The notes below the pieces were generated by a model that did no database searches, was not told where the DNA came from, and saw nothing but the letters and a program-made list of their open reading frames with translations. The position numbers and the translations under genes are program-made. From positions 1 through 50,436 of the forward strand of contig RFFC02000045.1 in the NCBI GenBank assembly GCA_005518205.2: 50,436 nt of DNA, written 5' to 3'. Source of the stretch: Hormoscilla sp. GUM202 (GTDB lineage Bacteria; Cyanobacteriota; Cyanobacteriia; Cyanobacteriales; Desertifilaceae). This document shows positions 1 to 8,596 of the stretch, piece by piece; the first letter of the stretch is position 1; every line of letters begins with the position of its first letter.

Positions 1-248
1 TTGAAATGCTGGATTTATCGCTGGCGCTCGCACTGAGGGAAAATCCAAAAAAAGCGCTCACACCGAAAGAAGCGCGAGCGCATTAGGGCGATCGCCTCAC
101 AGACTGCGAGAGCATCGTTCAGTACGCCGGTGCCAGCAGGTGACAACTGCGAGTCATAACCTCCCAGGGAAGGAGCCTGTATACGCCGGTGCTAGCAGGT
201 GGCGATCGCCATCAATAAGGTGCCACGAGAGCATCTCAAGAATGCATG

Positions 249-285
249 AAGAAACCCGGTTTTGTGGAAAAACTGGGTTTCTGGG
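249..285. repeat. Dispersed AAACCCGG palindrome
   Basis: An imperfect inverted repeat of the form agaaacccggttttt...aaaactgggtttct, followed by ctgggcta. Similar copies occur near 20583, 22048, 22104 and 45572, some with the same tctgggcta tail. This copy lies directly upstream of the truncated M23 gene, whose open frame begins only after it, so it may mark the breakpoint. Confidence 0.7.
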
Positions 286-289
286 CTAG

Positions 290-781
290 TATAGCTGGCA
301 ACAGCACGTTCAGATCCCCGCAGCCAAGAAGCAAAACTGGGATGGATCCCCGCAAGGTAGCTACATCCGCAGTTGGTGGAGTGGCAAAATAGTCGAAGTT
401 TGGTCAGATAGCAAATGTGGCACCGGAATTATGATTCAATCAGGTAATTGGAAACATATCTATTGTCACCTCAAAGGTGATGTATTATCGGCAGATGGTC
501 GCCCCTATTTGATCGATCGCGATGGCGGTATCCAACTTTGGCAGGGTCAACAAGTGTTAACTGGCCAGAGAATTGCTCGTGTAGGCATGAGCGGTCGCAC
601 TAATGGCCCCCACTTGCATTGGGGACTGAAGCATGCTAACCAATGGGTAGATCCAGCCCTAGTGCTGAAAGCGATGTATAGTTCTGGGCGGCAAAACCCC
701 CATTGGCAGCGTGCCGCGCAGCGTGGCGCAGCCATAGCCGTGCGCGCAGGCGGAGTTTGCAGCCTGGTGGCGCAGCCATAG
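290..781 (+). pseudogene. 5'-truncated M23 (LytM-type) peptidase
   Basis: The frame is open from 290; the first ATG is at 431. The visible part matches the C-terminal half of a peptidoglycan-type M23 metallopeptidase: the beta-strand core with TGIMIQSGNWKHIYCHLKG, then GMSGRTNGPHLHWGL, which carries the HxH zinc-ligand motif. The N-terminal HxxxD zinc-binding half is not seen upstream in this frame; a stop codon (287-289) and a dispersed palindrome occur instead. The gene is therefore probably broken, and an active metal site is not expected. The last ~30 residues are encoded by a low-complexity repeat (716-735, also found at 4845), so the natural C-terminus may have been replaced too. A start beyond the palindrome in another frame cannot be excluded. 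Confidence 0.7.
716..735. repeat. 20-bp dispersed repeat, copy 1
   Basis: The sequence gcgcagcgtggcgcagccat is identical to 4845-4864. In both places it encodes the extreme C-terminus of an open reading frame, in different frames. A partial third copy (ggtggcgcagccata) follows at about 767-781. Confidence 0.75.
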
Positions 782-791
782 ATAATCGCTA

Positions 792-2678
792 TTAAAGACT
801 TTTTACCAGTTTTTGTCCAGGCACTTGAGTATATTCAGCAACTATCTTGCGAAACTCTTCGCCCTCGATCGTTTCTCGTTCCAGCAGCAGATCCACGAGG
901 CGATCCATGAGTGGTCGATGTTCGCGGAGGATGCGGCGGGCTTTTTCATAGCAGGTCATGGCAATATCCCGGATCTGGCGATCGATCTGAGTTGCCACTG
1001 CCTCAGAATACTCAGATCGAGGCATCAAATCGCGACCCAAAAACACCTCGTTGCCGGGATTTTCCAAAGCCAATTGTCCCAGATCGGACATTCCGTAGAG
1101 AGTTACCATCTTCCTGGCCAAGTCAGTGATCTTTTTGAGATCGTTACTAGCGCCATCAGTTATCTCATCTGCGCCAAACACCTCTACCTCTGCTGCCCTT
1201 CCCCCCAGACTGACGGTAATCTGGTCCAGGATCCAAGCCCGACTGTAGAGACCTTCGAGATCTTCATCGGGCACCCAACTAGAAAAACCGCCAAGCCCCC
1301 CCGATCGGGGCAGTATTGTAGTTTTATCTAAGGGATCGGCATTTTTCAACTGCGTTCTGACCAAGCTATGACCGACCTCGTGGTAGGCAATCAACCGCTT
1401 CTTCTTGCTATCTAGCAGGGGATTTAAGGTCAAGCCAACCGTCACCCGATCGATCGCATCGCTAACTTCTAAAGGTGTAATCGCCTCTTTGCGGCGACGG
1501 GCTGTCAAGATTGCAGCTTCATTGAGAACATTAGCTAAATCTGCCCCGGAAAAACCAGGAGTACGTCGGGCGATCGCCTCCAGATCCACGAACCGATCCA
1601 ACTTCTTATTGCGGGCATGGACCTGCAAAATGCCCAAACGCCCCTTATAAGTCGGCAGATCGACGATCGCCTGACGGTCAAACCGACCCGGTCGCAGCAG
1701 GGCGGTATCCAAAACATCAGGGCGGTTAGTTGCGGCAATAATAATGATCCCATTGTTCGTTTCAAATCCATCCATTTCCGTGAGCAACTGATTGAGAGTT
1801 TGCTCCCGTTCGTCATTCCCGCCACCAATGCCCGTGCCCCGTTGGCGTCCCACCGCATCTATTTCATCAATAAACACCAGACAGGGAGCATTTTCCTTCG
1901 CCTTTCTGAACAAATCCCGCACCCGAGACGCCCCGACACCGACAAACATCTCCACAAATTCCGAACCCGAAATGCTGAAAAATGGCACCCCCGCTTCCCC
2001 CGCGATCGCCTTGGCCATCAGAGTTTTGCCCGTGCCCGGGGCTCCGATTAACAGCACTCCTCTGGGAATCTTTGCCCCCAGAGCTGTGAACTGTTCGGGT
2101 GTTTTCAGGAAAGTCACCACTTCTTGCAGTTCTTCCTTAGCTTCTTCAATTCCCGCCACATCATCGAAATTTACTCCTGTTTTCGCTTCCATTTGAAAGC
2201 GCGCTCGCGACTTGCCAAAATTCATTGCTTGACCCGTCGCCTGAGAGGAACGACGCAAAATCATCATCAATCCCGTAATCAACAGCAGAATCAACAGCAA
2301 ATTTGTTAATATCCCCAGAATCGCACTGCTTCTAGCAGTCCGCTGCTCTCCAAATTCTACCTGATTGGCTTTCAGAGCCTCCAGCAGCTGGGGATTGCGA
2401 TCGAATATTCTTACCTCGATCGTTTCCTTTTCGGAATCTAACTTAACTCGGGCAAGATTTTGCTCCGAGTCAATCTCAACGGCGCTCACTTCCCCGGCCT
2501 CAATTTTCTCTAACAGTTGGCTGTAACTCAGTCGGGGGCGATTTTCCTGTGCCAGAGCTGGCGTTTTCCCCAGTCCAGATGATAACATCATCATCCCACT
2601 GAGGGTCAAGGCACTGCCTACTGCTGCCCCTCTAGCAGCAACATACCTCATCCATGCTTTCATCGAGTCCCTTTTCAT
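792..2678 (-). CDS. ftsH: ATP-dependent zinc metalloprotease FtsH
   Basis: Membrane-anchored AAA+ protease of 628 aa that degrades damaged membrane proteins; cyanobacterial members act at the thylakoid, notably in photosystem II repair. Visible order: N-terminal hydrophobic segment (~17-43), periplasmic or lumenal domain, second membrane segment (~118-141), AAA module with Walker A GAPGTGKT (213-219) and Walker B LVFIDEID (267-274), the second region of homology ending in GRFDR (~331-335), then the M41 zinc site HEVGH (433-437) and a GASND motif whose Asp (~513) is the expected third ligand. Length is normal. The start is supported by aggag seven bases upstream of ATG; a second Met at codon 6 is the alternative. 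The gene is divergent from the M50 protease gene across about 190 bp. Confidence 0.97.
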   Translation of the reverse strand: MKRDSMKAWMRYVAARGAAVGSALTLSGMMMLSSGLGKTPALAQENRPRLSYSQLLEKIEAGEVSAVEIDSEQNLARVKLDSEKETIEVRIFDRNPQLLEALKANQVEFGEQRTARSSAILGILTNLLLILLLITGLMMILRRSSQATGQAMNFGKSRARFQMEAKTGVNFDDVAGIEEAKEELQEVVTFLKTPEQFTALGAKIPRGVLLIGAPGTGKTLMAKAIAGEAGVPFFSISGSEFVEMFVGVGASRVRDLFRKAKENAPCLVFIDEIDAVGRQRGTGIGGGNDEREQTLNQLLTEMDGFETNNGIIIIAATNRPDVLDTALLRPGRFDRQAIVDLPTYKGRLGILQVHARNKKLDRFVDLEAIARRTPGFSGADLANVLNEAAILTARRRKEAITPLEVSDAIDRVTVGLTLNPLLDSKKKRLIAYHEVGHSLVRTQLKNADPLDKTTILPRSGGLGGFSSWVPDEDLEGLYSRAWILDQITVSLGGRAAEVEVFGADEITDGASNDLKKITDLARKMVTLYGMSDLGQLALENPGNEVFLGRDLMPRSEYSEAVATQIDRQIRDIAMTCYEKARRILREHRPLMDRLVDLLLERETIEGEEFRKIVAEYTQVPGQKLVKSL

Positions 2679-2739
2679 CTTTTCTCCTACTCAAGCCTAT
2701 TTCAGATCGCCTCCCATGGCCTTGGTTATGCATCAGCTG

Positions 2740-2769
2740 TTGCCGTACTTCTAGTATAGTGACTATAAT
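2740..2769 (+). promoter_or_regulatory. Putative sigma70-type promoter for M50 gene
   Basis: ttgccg (2740-2745) and tataat (2764-2769) are separated by 18 bp in the ftsH/M50 intergenic region, about 100 bp before the M50 start. The -10 box is a perfect consensus; the -35 box is partial. Confidence 0.35.
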
Positions 2770-2868
2770 AGGCGACAGCTCCCAAGCGGTCCCGTAAGGC
2801 AGGGGAACGCCAAAATGGAGTCAAGTACAGCCGATAGTTGTTTGGGTGAAGCGTAGCGGTGGGATGGC

Positions 2869-4347
2869 ATGATTTTTTGGTTAATATTTTTGGGACTGAT
2901 TACTTACTTTATTGTCGGGCGTAGCGTTGCTGGCATCACCCGGACGCCAGTATGGCTCTTGTGGCTGGTACTCATGACACCGGCGCTGATTTGGACGGGG
3001 TGGACTTCGATCTATGGCGAGAATACGCCGCCGCCACGGGTGCTGATTTGGGGACCGTTTCTGATTTGTCCATTACTGTACTGGTTGCTAGTGCGGCTGG
3101 GACGCCGTCCGATGTCACGGCCTCAGGCCGGACAGCAGCAAGATAAAATTCGTACATCTGTCAAGCAGCAACCCACCCTGAAATTAGATCCCACCGTCCA
3201 AAGCAAACTCAAGGACTGTTTTCCCTGGTCAGTCTACTACCTGACAGAGATTGAGTATAGACCTCAAGTGGTAGTCTGTCGGGGGCGGCTGCGCACTACA
3301 CCGGAGGTAGCATATCAGAGGATTCGGTCCAATATTGAGGCTGAATTTGGCGATCGCTTCTTGGTGCTGTTTCAAGAAGGCTGGAATAATCAATCCCAAC
3401 CCTTCTTTACCCTGTTTCCCAATCCCCATGTTAATTCCACGGCGAAAAATCAGTCTGAGAAGCTGACGCGACCGGGTCTGGCCTTGGGACTGCTAGCTGC
3501 TACGGGTGTTACCACCACTTTCATCGGGACGATCTCCATTGCCGGGGTATCCAGAGAAGCCGTTTTGGCCGACCCCAAACTGTTACTTTTGGGCCTGCCC
3601 TATGCCTTGGCCCTGATGTTGATTCTGGGCATCCATGAATTAGGTCATTATCTGACAGCGCGGTATTATGACATCCGTACCACCCTTCCCTATTTTATCC
3701 CCGTGCCTTTTTTCCTGGGCACCTTTGGAGCCTTCATTCAAATTCGTTCGGCAATCCCTAACCGCAAAGCAGTATTTGATGTGGGCATTGCGGGACCAGT
3801 GGCAGGTCTAGTTGCTACATTACCTTTATTGCTGTGGGGATTAGCCCATTCCCAGGTAGTACCGGAAAACCCCGATGCTAACTTTCTTAGCTTCTCTCTG
3901 ACGGCCCTCGACCCCAAGAGATCTACCTTACTCGTCCTTCTGAGTAAATTGGTCTTAGGCAGTGCTTTAACGCCAGACAGTGCGATTCAACTCCATCCTG
4001 TGGCTGTAGCTGGTTATTTGGGGTTGGTGGTTACGGCCCTGAATTTGATGCCAGTGGGACAACTAGACGGAGGTCATGTTGTCCATGCTTTATTTGGGCA
4101 ACGCACCGCTGTACTCATTGGTCACGTGACTCGATTCTTAGTTCTGATTCTAGCAACGATTAAGCGGGAATTTTTATTGTGGGCGATCGCCCTCTTGTTT
4201 ATGCCGGTCTATGACGAACCAGCTTTGAATGATGTGAGTACACTGGATAACTGGCGCGACTTGGCTGGCTTGTTAGCAATAAGTTTATTATTGATGATTA
4301 TTTTGCCAGCACCTATGGCAATTACTCAGTTGTTATTAGGAGGTTGA
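2869..4347 (+). CDS. Site-2 protease family protein (peptidase M50, EGY1-like)
   Basis: A 492-aa polytopic membrane metalloprotease of the cyanobacterial/plastid EGY type, expected to cleave substrates within the membrane. Two N-terminal hydrophobic segments (1-20, 28-75) precede a soluble domain (~100-190). The membrane protease core then has HELGH (256-260), the zinc site, and LNLMPVGQLDGGH (391-403), the conserved NPxxxxDG-like motif carrying the third ligand. All catalytic positions are present, so it looks functional. The start at 2869 has only a weak purine tract (ggtggga) upstream. It is divergent from ftsH; both are membrane proteases, but functional coupling is inference. Plant EGY1 homologues affect chloroplast development; the substrate here is unknown. 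Confidence 0.92.
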   Translation: MIFWLIFLGLITYFIVGRSVAGITRTPVWLLWLVLMTPALIWTGWTSIYGENTPPPRVLIWGPFLICPLLYWLLVRLGRRPMSRPQAGQQQDKIRTSVKQQPTLKLDPTVQSKLKDCFPWSVYYLTEIEYRPQVVVCRGRLRTTPEVAYQRIRSNIEAEFGDRFLVLFQEGWNNQSQPFFTLFPNPHVNSTAKNQSEKLTRPGLALGLLAATGVTTTFIGTISIAGVSREAVLADPKLLLLGLPYALALMLILGIHELGHYLTARYYDIRTTLPYFIPVPFFLGTFGAFIQIRSAIPNRKAVFDVGIAGPVAGLVATLPLLLWGLAHSQVVPENPDANFLSFSLTALDPKRSTLLVLLSKLVLGSALTPDSAIQLHPVAVAGYLGLVVTALNLMPVGQLDGGHVVHALFGQRTAVLIGHVTRFLVLILATIKREFLLWAIALLFMPVYDEPALNDVSTLDNWRDLAGLLAISLLLMIILPAPMAITQLLLGG

Positions 4348-4393
4348 TAGTTGATAGTGCTCCTCAGGGTAATCAGCAATAAAGAAGGGGAAA

Positions 4394-4876
4394 ATGAATA
4401 ATGAACAAATAAAGATACTGCAACAGCAATTAATCCAAGCAGAACAGGAACGCGATCGGGCCTCTGCCAGCGCGGATAACTGGCATAAACTCTACGAAAC
4501 GGAAGCACAGCAGCGTCGCAAAGAGGCCCAGTTAGCGCAGGAAAAGATTGCGGAACTCAAGGCGAAAATTCAGGAACTGCAAGGGCATCGGACAGATGAT
4601 TCCGGAATAGCAGGAGAAGCTATTTGTGATGAAGCCATCGCCCCACTGGTGGAAGAGTTACAAATACCAGCAGAGTTGAAACAGAAAGTGCTCAACGCCC
4701 TCAGAGAGCGCGATCGCCTGGCCCTGGCACTGCAAGCAGAAAAAGAGCAACATGCCCATACTAAACAAAGTTTAACATCGGCTCTGGTAGACGCGATCGA
4801 GCAGCTGAATAAAAACCGGGTCCAAAAGGAAGCATCTTCTGATCGCGCAGCGTGGCGCAGCCATGGGAACAGTTGA
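4394..4876 (+). CDS. Coiled-coil hypothetical protein
   Basis: A 160-aa charged protein, mostly alpha-helical. A long heptad-rich coiled coil at ~5-65 is rich in Gln, Glu, Lys and Arg. A second helical block at ~84-145 begins with EAIAPLVEELQIP. No signal peptide, membrane segment or catalytic motif is visible, and I do not recognise the family. It starts 46 bp after the M50 gene on the same strand with gaaggggaaa upstream, so co-transcription is plausible. The last dozen residues come from the 20-bp dispersed repeat at 4845, and the stop codon lies inside a heptanucleotide repeat, so the native C-terminus may have been altered. Confidence 0.75.
   Translation: MNNEQIKILQQQLIQAEQERDRASASADNWHKLYETEAQQRRKEAQLAQEKIAELKAKIQELQGHRTDDSGIAGEAICDEAIAPLVEELQIPAELKQKVLNALRERDRLALALQAEKEQHAHTKQSLTSALVDAIEQLNKNRVQKEASSDRAAWRSHGNS
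4845..4864. repeat. 20-bp dispersed repeat, copy 2
   Basis: Identical to 716-735. It forms the final codons of the coiled-coil ORF in a reading frame different from that used in the M23 fragment. Confidence 0.75.
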
Positions 4877-4903
4877 CAGTTGATAGTTGATAGTTGATAG
4901 TTG
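4870..4903. repeat. Heptanucleotide tandem repeat (STRR type)
   Basis: About five copies of agttgat/agttgac follow one another. Short tandem heptanucleotide repeats of this kind are known in filamentous cyanobacteria. The stop codon of the preceding gene (4874-4876) lies inside the array. Confidence 0.75.
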
Positions 4904-4948
4904 TATGCAATAATTTTGAATGAGAGAATTTACCAATTGCTTATGATG

Positions 4949-5611
4949 TTACTCAGAGCCATCTAAATTCCGCTTTTGCGCTTGAAAACGTTGTATCCGC
5001 GCCTGAATGTCTGCTACTGCGTTCTGAATTTCTTGTAAGTCTGTAACCAAAACATGAGGAGTGAGAGTCTGAAAAAGATGAGAGATATCGATGTTATAGT
5101 TAAGCATTAATAGGAGAATGTCGTTTTCATAAATGCTAACTCGCGAAAATTGTCCTTGTCGATAAAGGGATGGTAAGGCATACAGTTTGAGTAAAATTAG
5201 TCCTTCTACTGTGACGCATTTAACTAAACGATCGCCAAATTGGCGTTCGGCGACACAATTTTTGATTACCGTATCGAACAAGGAGTTTTGTGTGAAAAGC
5301 AAGTCTACTCTCAGGTTATTAAATTGACCGAAAGCGAAGTCTTTGTTTTCTTCTATGATCTGAATTTCTGGGACGTAATTCAGATCTGTTTTTGCCATAA
5401 TTAAATCAATGTCTTGCGTGTTACGACCTTCTATATAACTGAGCAATGCGACTCCGCCGACGAGAAGATAATCTATATTTCGCTCTTGCATAATCAAAAA
5501 CAAGCGATCGATTATTGCGGGTAGGTTATCAGTATTTGAGGATAAATTTTCCCAGTTTTTCATGTCGAATAGGATTCCATTTTGGATGATTTCGCTAATA
5601 TCTGCTGTCAC
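4949..5611 (-). CDS. Nucleotidyltransferase-fold protein (AbiEii/MNT-like)
   Basis: A 220-aa protein with a nucleotidyltransferase signature: LLVGGVALLSYIEG followed by QDIDLI, giving the Gly-Gly pair at 52-53 and the metal-binding DxD at 67/69. A third candidate carboxylate is in LRVDLLF. The superfamily includes toxin and antitoxin nucleotidyltransferases (MNT, AbiEii) and stand-alone proteins. No HEPN or AbiEi-like partner is visible beside it, so a toxin role is not supported here. Start is GTG at 5611 with weak agag upstream; an internal ATG at codon 17 is possible. Substrate is unknown. Confidence 0.7.
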   Translation of the reverse strand: MTADISEIIQNGILFDMKNWENLSSNTDNLPAIIDRLFLIMQERNIDYLLVGGVALLSYIEGRNTQDIDLIMAKTDLNYVPEIQIIEENKDFAFGQFNNLRVDLLFTQNSLFDTVIKNCVAERQFGDRLVKCVTVEGLILLKLYALPSLYRQGQFSRVSIYENDILLLMLNYNIDISHLFQTLTPHVLVTDLQEIQNAVADIQARIQRFQAQKRNLDGSE

Positions 5612-5819
5612 GATCTCTTGTTTGGTTATCTTTTAAGTTACAGTAATGAAAACATGGGGTTGTACATGTCCTTGGCATTGTCAGTGGTTAGCGGTCAGTT
5701 GTTAGTTGTGGGTGTTAGTGGTGAGTTTACTGCTAACCAGGTTCCCACGGTTTGGCGTCAGGCATACAACGAACGATCGCTAACCACGGACAGGCGAGAC
5801 GCCTGTCCTACGGCACTGA

Positions 5820-6956
5820 CTAAAACCCCATTGCTTGAGCTACTGAGGCGATATCTGGTTCAATTCCTCGCTGCAAGGGATTGTTACTATGTTTAATGGC
5901 GATATCCGGGTCTTTCAAACCGTTACCAGTCAGGACGCAAACCACTGTCGCCCCCGTTGGCACTTGTTCTTTGAGCTTCAGCAAACCCGCTACCGATGCA
6001 GCAGATGCTGGTTCGCAGAAAATCCCTTCGCCACTGGCTAGCAACCGGTAGGCATCCAGAATTTCTTCGTCTGTAACAGCTGCAAATTGTCCCTGACTCT
6101 CTTCTTGGGCCGCGATCGCCTTTGACCAACTAGCGGGGTTACCGATGCGAATGGCGGTTGCTAATGTTTCTGGATCTGTTATGGGCCTTCCGGCGACGAT
6201 CGGGGCTGCACCGGCGGCTTCAAATCCCATCATTCGGGGCAGGCGATCGCATTTTCCCTCTTGATGATACTGACAAAATCCCATCCAGTAAGCGGTGATG
6301 TTGCCAGCATTGCCCACGGGAATGCACAACCAGTCGGGGGCATCCCCCAAATCATCTACTACCTCAAAGGCACCGGTCTTCTGACCTTCTAAACGATAGG
6401 GATTGATTGAGTTTACCAGGGTGACGGGATAATCCGCCGCGATCTGCTTGACAATTTCCAGGGCCCGGTCGAAATTTCCCTTGATTGCCAGCACCTCTGC
6501 ACCGTAAACTAAAGCTTGAGCTAATTTTCCTAGGGCGATATAGCCATCGGGAACGATCACAAATGCTTTCAGTCCGCCCCGCCGGGCATAGGCTGCTGCT
6601 GATGCTGATGTATTGCCGGTGCTAGCACAAATTACTGCCTGGGCACCTTCTTCCTTGGCCTTGGAAACCGCTAGCGTCATCCCTCGGTCCTTGAAGCTGC
6701 CCGTGGGGTTGAGACCGTCAAATTTGACATATACTTGTACTTGTCTGCCGATCTGCTCCGCGATCGCCGGCGCTGGAATTAGGGGAGTGTTCCCCTCCAG
6801 TAAGGTGACAACTGGAGTACTTTCAGTTACTGGCAGATAATTGCGGTAGGTTTCAATGAGACCGCGCCAGATGGGGCGTTCTGGGGTAGCCTTAAGGGAG
6901 TGGGAGTTAAGGGCTGACAGAGTAAGAGTCACTTTCGCTTGGTGGTTTGATTTCAA
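5820..6956 (-). CDS. thrC: Threonine synthase
   Basis: PLP-dependent enzyme that converts O-phospho-L-homoserine to L-threonine, the last step of threonine synthesis in the cytoplasm. The 378-aa protein has the family core: [11 protein letters not shown] near 53-63, the PLP lysine in [10 protein letters not shown] (Lys89), the [12 protein letters not shown] cofactor loop and a phosphate-binding VGNAGN loop. The C-terminal [13 protein letters not shown] is also typical. The length fits the short bacterial threonine synthases. The ATG at 6956 gives a 25-residue leader before conserved sequence, so a downstream start is possible. It appears monocistronic: the flanking genes are a separate minus-strand gene and the divergent Nudix gene. 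Confidence 0.95.
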   Translation of the reverse strand: MKSNHQAKVTLTLSALNSHSLKATPERPIWRGLIETYRNYLPVTESTPVVTLLEGNTPLIPAPAIAEQIGRQVQVYVKFDGLNPTGSFKDRGMTLAVSKAKEEGAQAVICASTGNTSASAAAYARRGGLKAFVIVPDGYIALGKLAQALVYGAEVLAIKGNFDRALEIVKQIAADYPVTLVNSINPYRLEGQKTGAFEVVDDLGDAPDWLCIPVGNAGNITAYWMGFCQYHQEGKCDRLPRMMGFEAAGAAPIVAGRPITDPETLATAIRIGNPASWSKAIAAQEESQGQFAAVTDEEILDAYRLLASGEGIFCEPASAASVAGLLKLKEQVPTGATVVCVLTGNGLKDPDIAIKHSNNPLQRGIEPDIASVAQAMGF

Positions 6957-7282
6957 TCTATTTGCTGCTTCTGTCCAGTTTAACCCGATTTTTCGCGCAG
7001 CGATCGCCCGACCATAATTCCACCGAAATCACTGTTCTTTTTTGGGATCCCTAGATTCCCTACTGTTGCCGACCGGCGTAGCATGGGATGGGGTGCAGGT
7101 ACAACTGTAACTAGCTGCTTGCACCCAAACCCAGACAAAAAAAGTTTTTTGAGCAAAATCGGTCTCAGCAGTCTATACTGGGAATGGCGTAATTTTTGCC
7201 CGATCGCCCTGGGAACCCATAGCCAGAGCAGTAAGATATCAATTTTGTCAAAAAATTATACACTTGGCACGATGGTAGTATA
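6957..7282. other. Intergenic region between thrC and Nudix gene
   Basis: A 326-bp divergent region that should carry promoters for both neighbours. One HIP1-like gcgatcgc and an A+T-rich stretch ending in tggtagtataatg just before the Nudix start are visible. No RNA gene, repeat array or convincing ORF was seen. Confidence 0.5.
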
Positions 7283-7819
7283 ATGATCTCGAACGAGGGG
7301 TTCCCGCTCGAAAAAGTTACGGGCAAAAAAAAGGAAAAAATCATATTGACAGACCAAGTGCTGCAAAATCATAATACAATAGAGCAAGCATCCGTGTCAA
7401 AGCAGTTTCCCTTGACTACGGTAGGGGCACTGGTGGTTAATGGCGCTGGACGAGTTCTGATTGTTAACACTACCAAGTGGCGGGGCACCTGGGGCGTACC
7501 GGGTGGTAAAGTAGAATGGGGCGAAACCCTAGAAGCGGCACTGGTCAGAGAATTTAGGGAAGAAGTAGGTCTAGAATTGACCCAGGTACGCTTCGCATTA
7601 CTACAAGAGGCGGTGCGAGACCCACAATTTGTTCGGGATGCCCATTTGATCATGATAAACTACTATGCATTCTCGGCGAGTGAAGCCATTACGCCCAACG
7701 AAGAAATTGTCGAATGGGCCTGGGTGACTCCTCAAGAGGCAATGTCCTATCCTCTCAATAGTTATACCCGCGTGTTAATTGCCGACTATATTCAACGGCT
7801 TCAGGAAGAGGGAAAATAG
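7283..7819 (+). CDS. Nudix hydrolase
   Basis: Hydrolase of nucleoside-diphosphate-linked compounds. The Nudix box is complete at ~75-97: GKVEWGE, then REFREEVGL, fitting Gx5Ex7REUxEExGU. A beta strand leads in (TTVGALVVNG) and an EIVEWAWVTPQEA segment typical of the fold follows. The 178-aa call carries a ~40-residue N-terminal extension; a later start (for example TTG near 7347) is possible. Its stop overlaps the GTG of the SDR gene by one base, so the two are translationally coupled. Given folK nearby, dihydroneopterin triphosphate pyrophosphohydrolase activity is a reasonable guess, but the box alone does not define substrate. Confidence 0.88.
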   Translation: MISNEGFPLEKVTGKKKEKIILTDQVLQNHNTIEQASVSKQFPLTTVGALVVNGAGRVLIVNTTKWRGTWGVPGGKVEWGETLEAALVREFREEVGLELTQVRFALLQEAVRDPQFVRDAHLIMINYYAFSASEAITPNEEIVEWAWVTPQEAMSYPLNSYTRVLIADYIQRLQEEGK

Positions 7820-8538
7820 TGTTGAAAAAGGCCCTGGTAACGGGATCGGCGGTGGGAATAGGACGGGCGATCGCACTGGATCTGGCAAGTAAAGGATTTG
7901 ATGTAGCCTTTCACTATAATAATAGTGCCGAAGCAGCAAAACAAGGGAGTCAAGAAGCTGCTACCCACGGAGTAAAATCTATTGCCTTGCAAGCAGATAT
8001 TACCAAACCAGAGCAAGCAAAGTCTCTAGTAGAAACGGCAGCCGGGCAACTGGGAGGCTTATCTGTGGTAGTCAATAACGTGGGTAACTATTCGGAAAAA
8101 AAAATTAGCCAAGTATCCGTAGAGGAATGGCATAAAATGCTTGATTCCAACCTGAATTGCACTTTCTATGTTAATAAAACCGCAATTCCTTATCTAAAGG
8201 CAGCAGGTTGGGGACGGATCGTCAACTTTGCCTTCGCTAGTGCCCAAAATATGATAGCAGATGACATTAATCCCGTCTATAGAATTGCAAAAACGGGTAT
8301 TATTGTCTATACTAAGTCTCTGGCGAAGGAGTTAATTAAGGACAAAATTACCGTAAATGTAGTTTCCCCAGGAGCTGCCGAAAATACCATTGGTTTAGAG
8401 GAATGTATCCATATCTTACCAACTAAAAGACCCGCAACCTTAAAAGAAATCAGCGATGCGGTGGGTTTCTTTATCAGTCCAGAAGCTGATTACATCACAG
8501 GACAAAATTTGGAAGTTGCAGGGGGTTTGCGCTTGTAG
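7819..8538 (+). CDS. Short-chain dehydrogenase/reductase (FabG/pteridine-reductase-like)
   Basis: A 239-aa classical SDR using NAD(P)H. Cofactor loop TGSAVGIG (8-15), NNVGNY (86-91), the catalytic Ser near 141, and YRIAK giving Tyr154 and Lys158 are all present. The segment after the second strand (HYNNS) resembles NADP-preferring FabG and pteridine reductase (FolM/PTR1) types. It overlaps the Nudix stop by one base and lies 58 bp ahead of the dihydropteroate-synthase-like gene, so the three form an operon. A pterin or dihydropterin substrate is inferred from context; generic ketoreductase activity is equally compatible with the sequence. Confidence 0.9.
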   Translation: MLKKALVTGSAVGIGRAIALDLASKGFDVAFHYNNSAEAAKQGSQEAATHGVKSIALQADITKPEQAKSLVETAAGQLGGLSVVVNNVGNYSEKKISQVSVEEWHKMLDSNLNCTFYVNKTAIPYLKAAGWGRIVNFAFASAQNMIADDINPVYRIAKTGIIVYTKSLAKELIKDKITVNVVSPGAAENTIGLEECIHILPTKRPATLKEISDAVGFFISPEADYITGQNLEVAGGLRL

Positions 8539-8596
8539 TTTTCGGTAAAATGTAAAGGAAATTAAACAGATCGAACAGACAATGAACGGAGGTTAA

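Noticed and set aside
334-348. gcaaaactgggatg near the M23 fragment resembles the ISKra4 right end (aaactgggatgc).
   Set aside because: In the M23 frame it encodes plausible domain residues (QNWDGSP), and the match is too short to claim an IS footprint.
4949-5611. Nucleotidyltransferase as half of a HEPN/MNT or AbiE toxin-antitoxin pair.
   Set aside because: No HEPN or AbiEi-like gene is adjacent; neighbours are a coiled-coil protein and threonine synthase.
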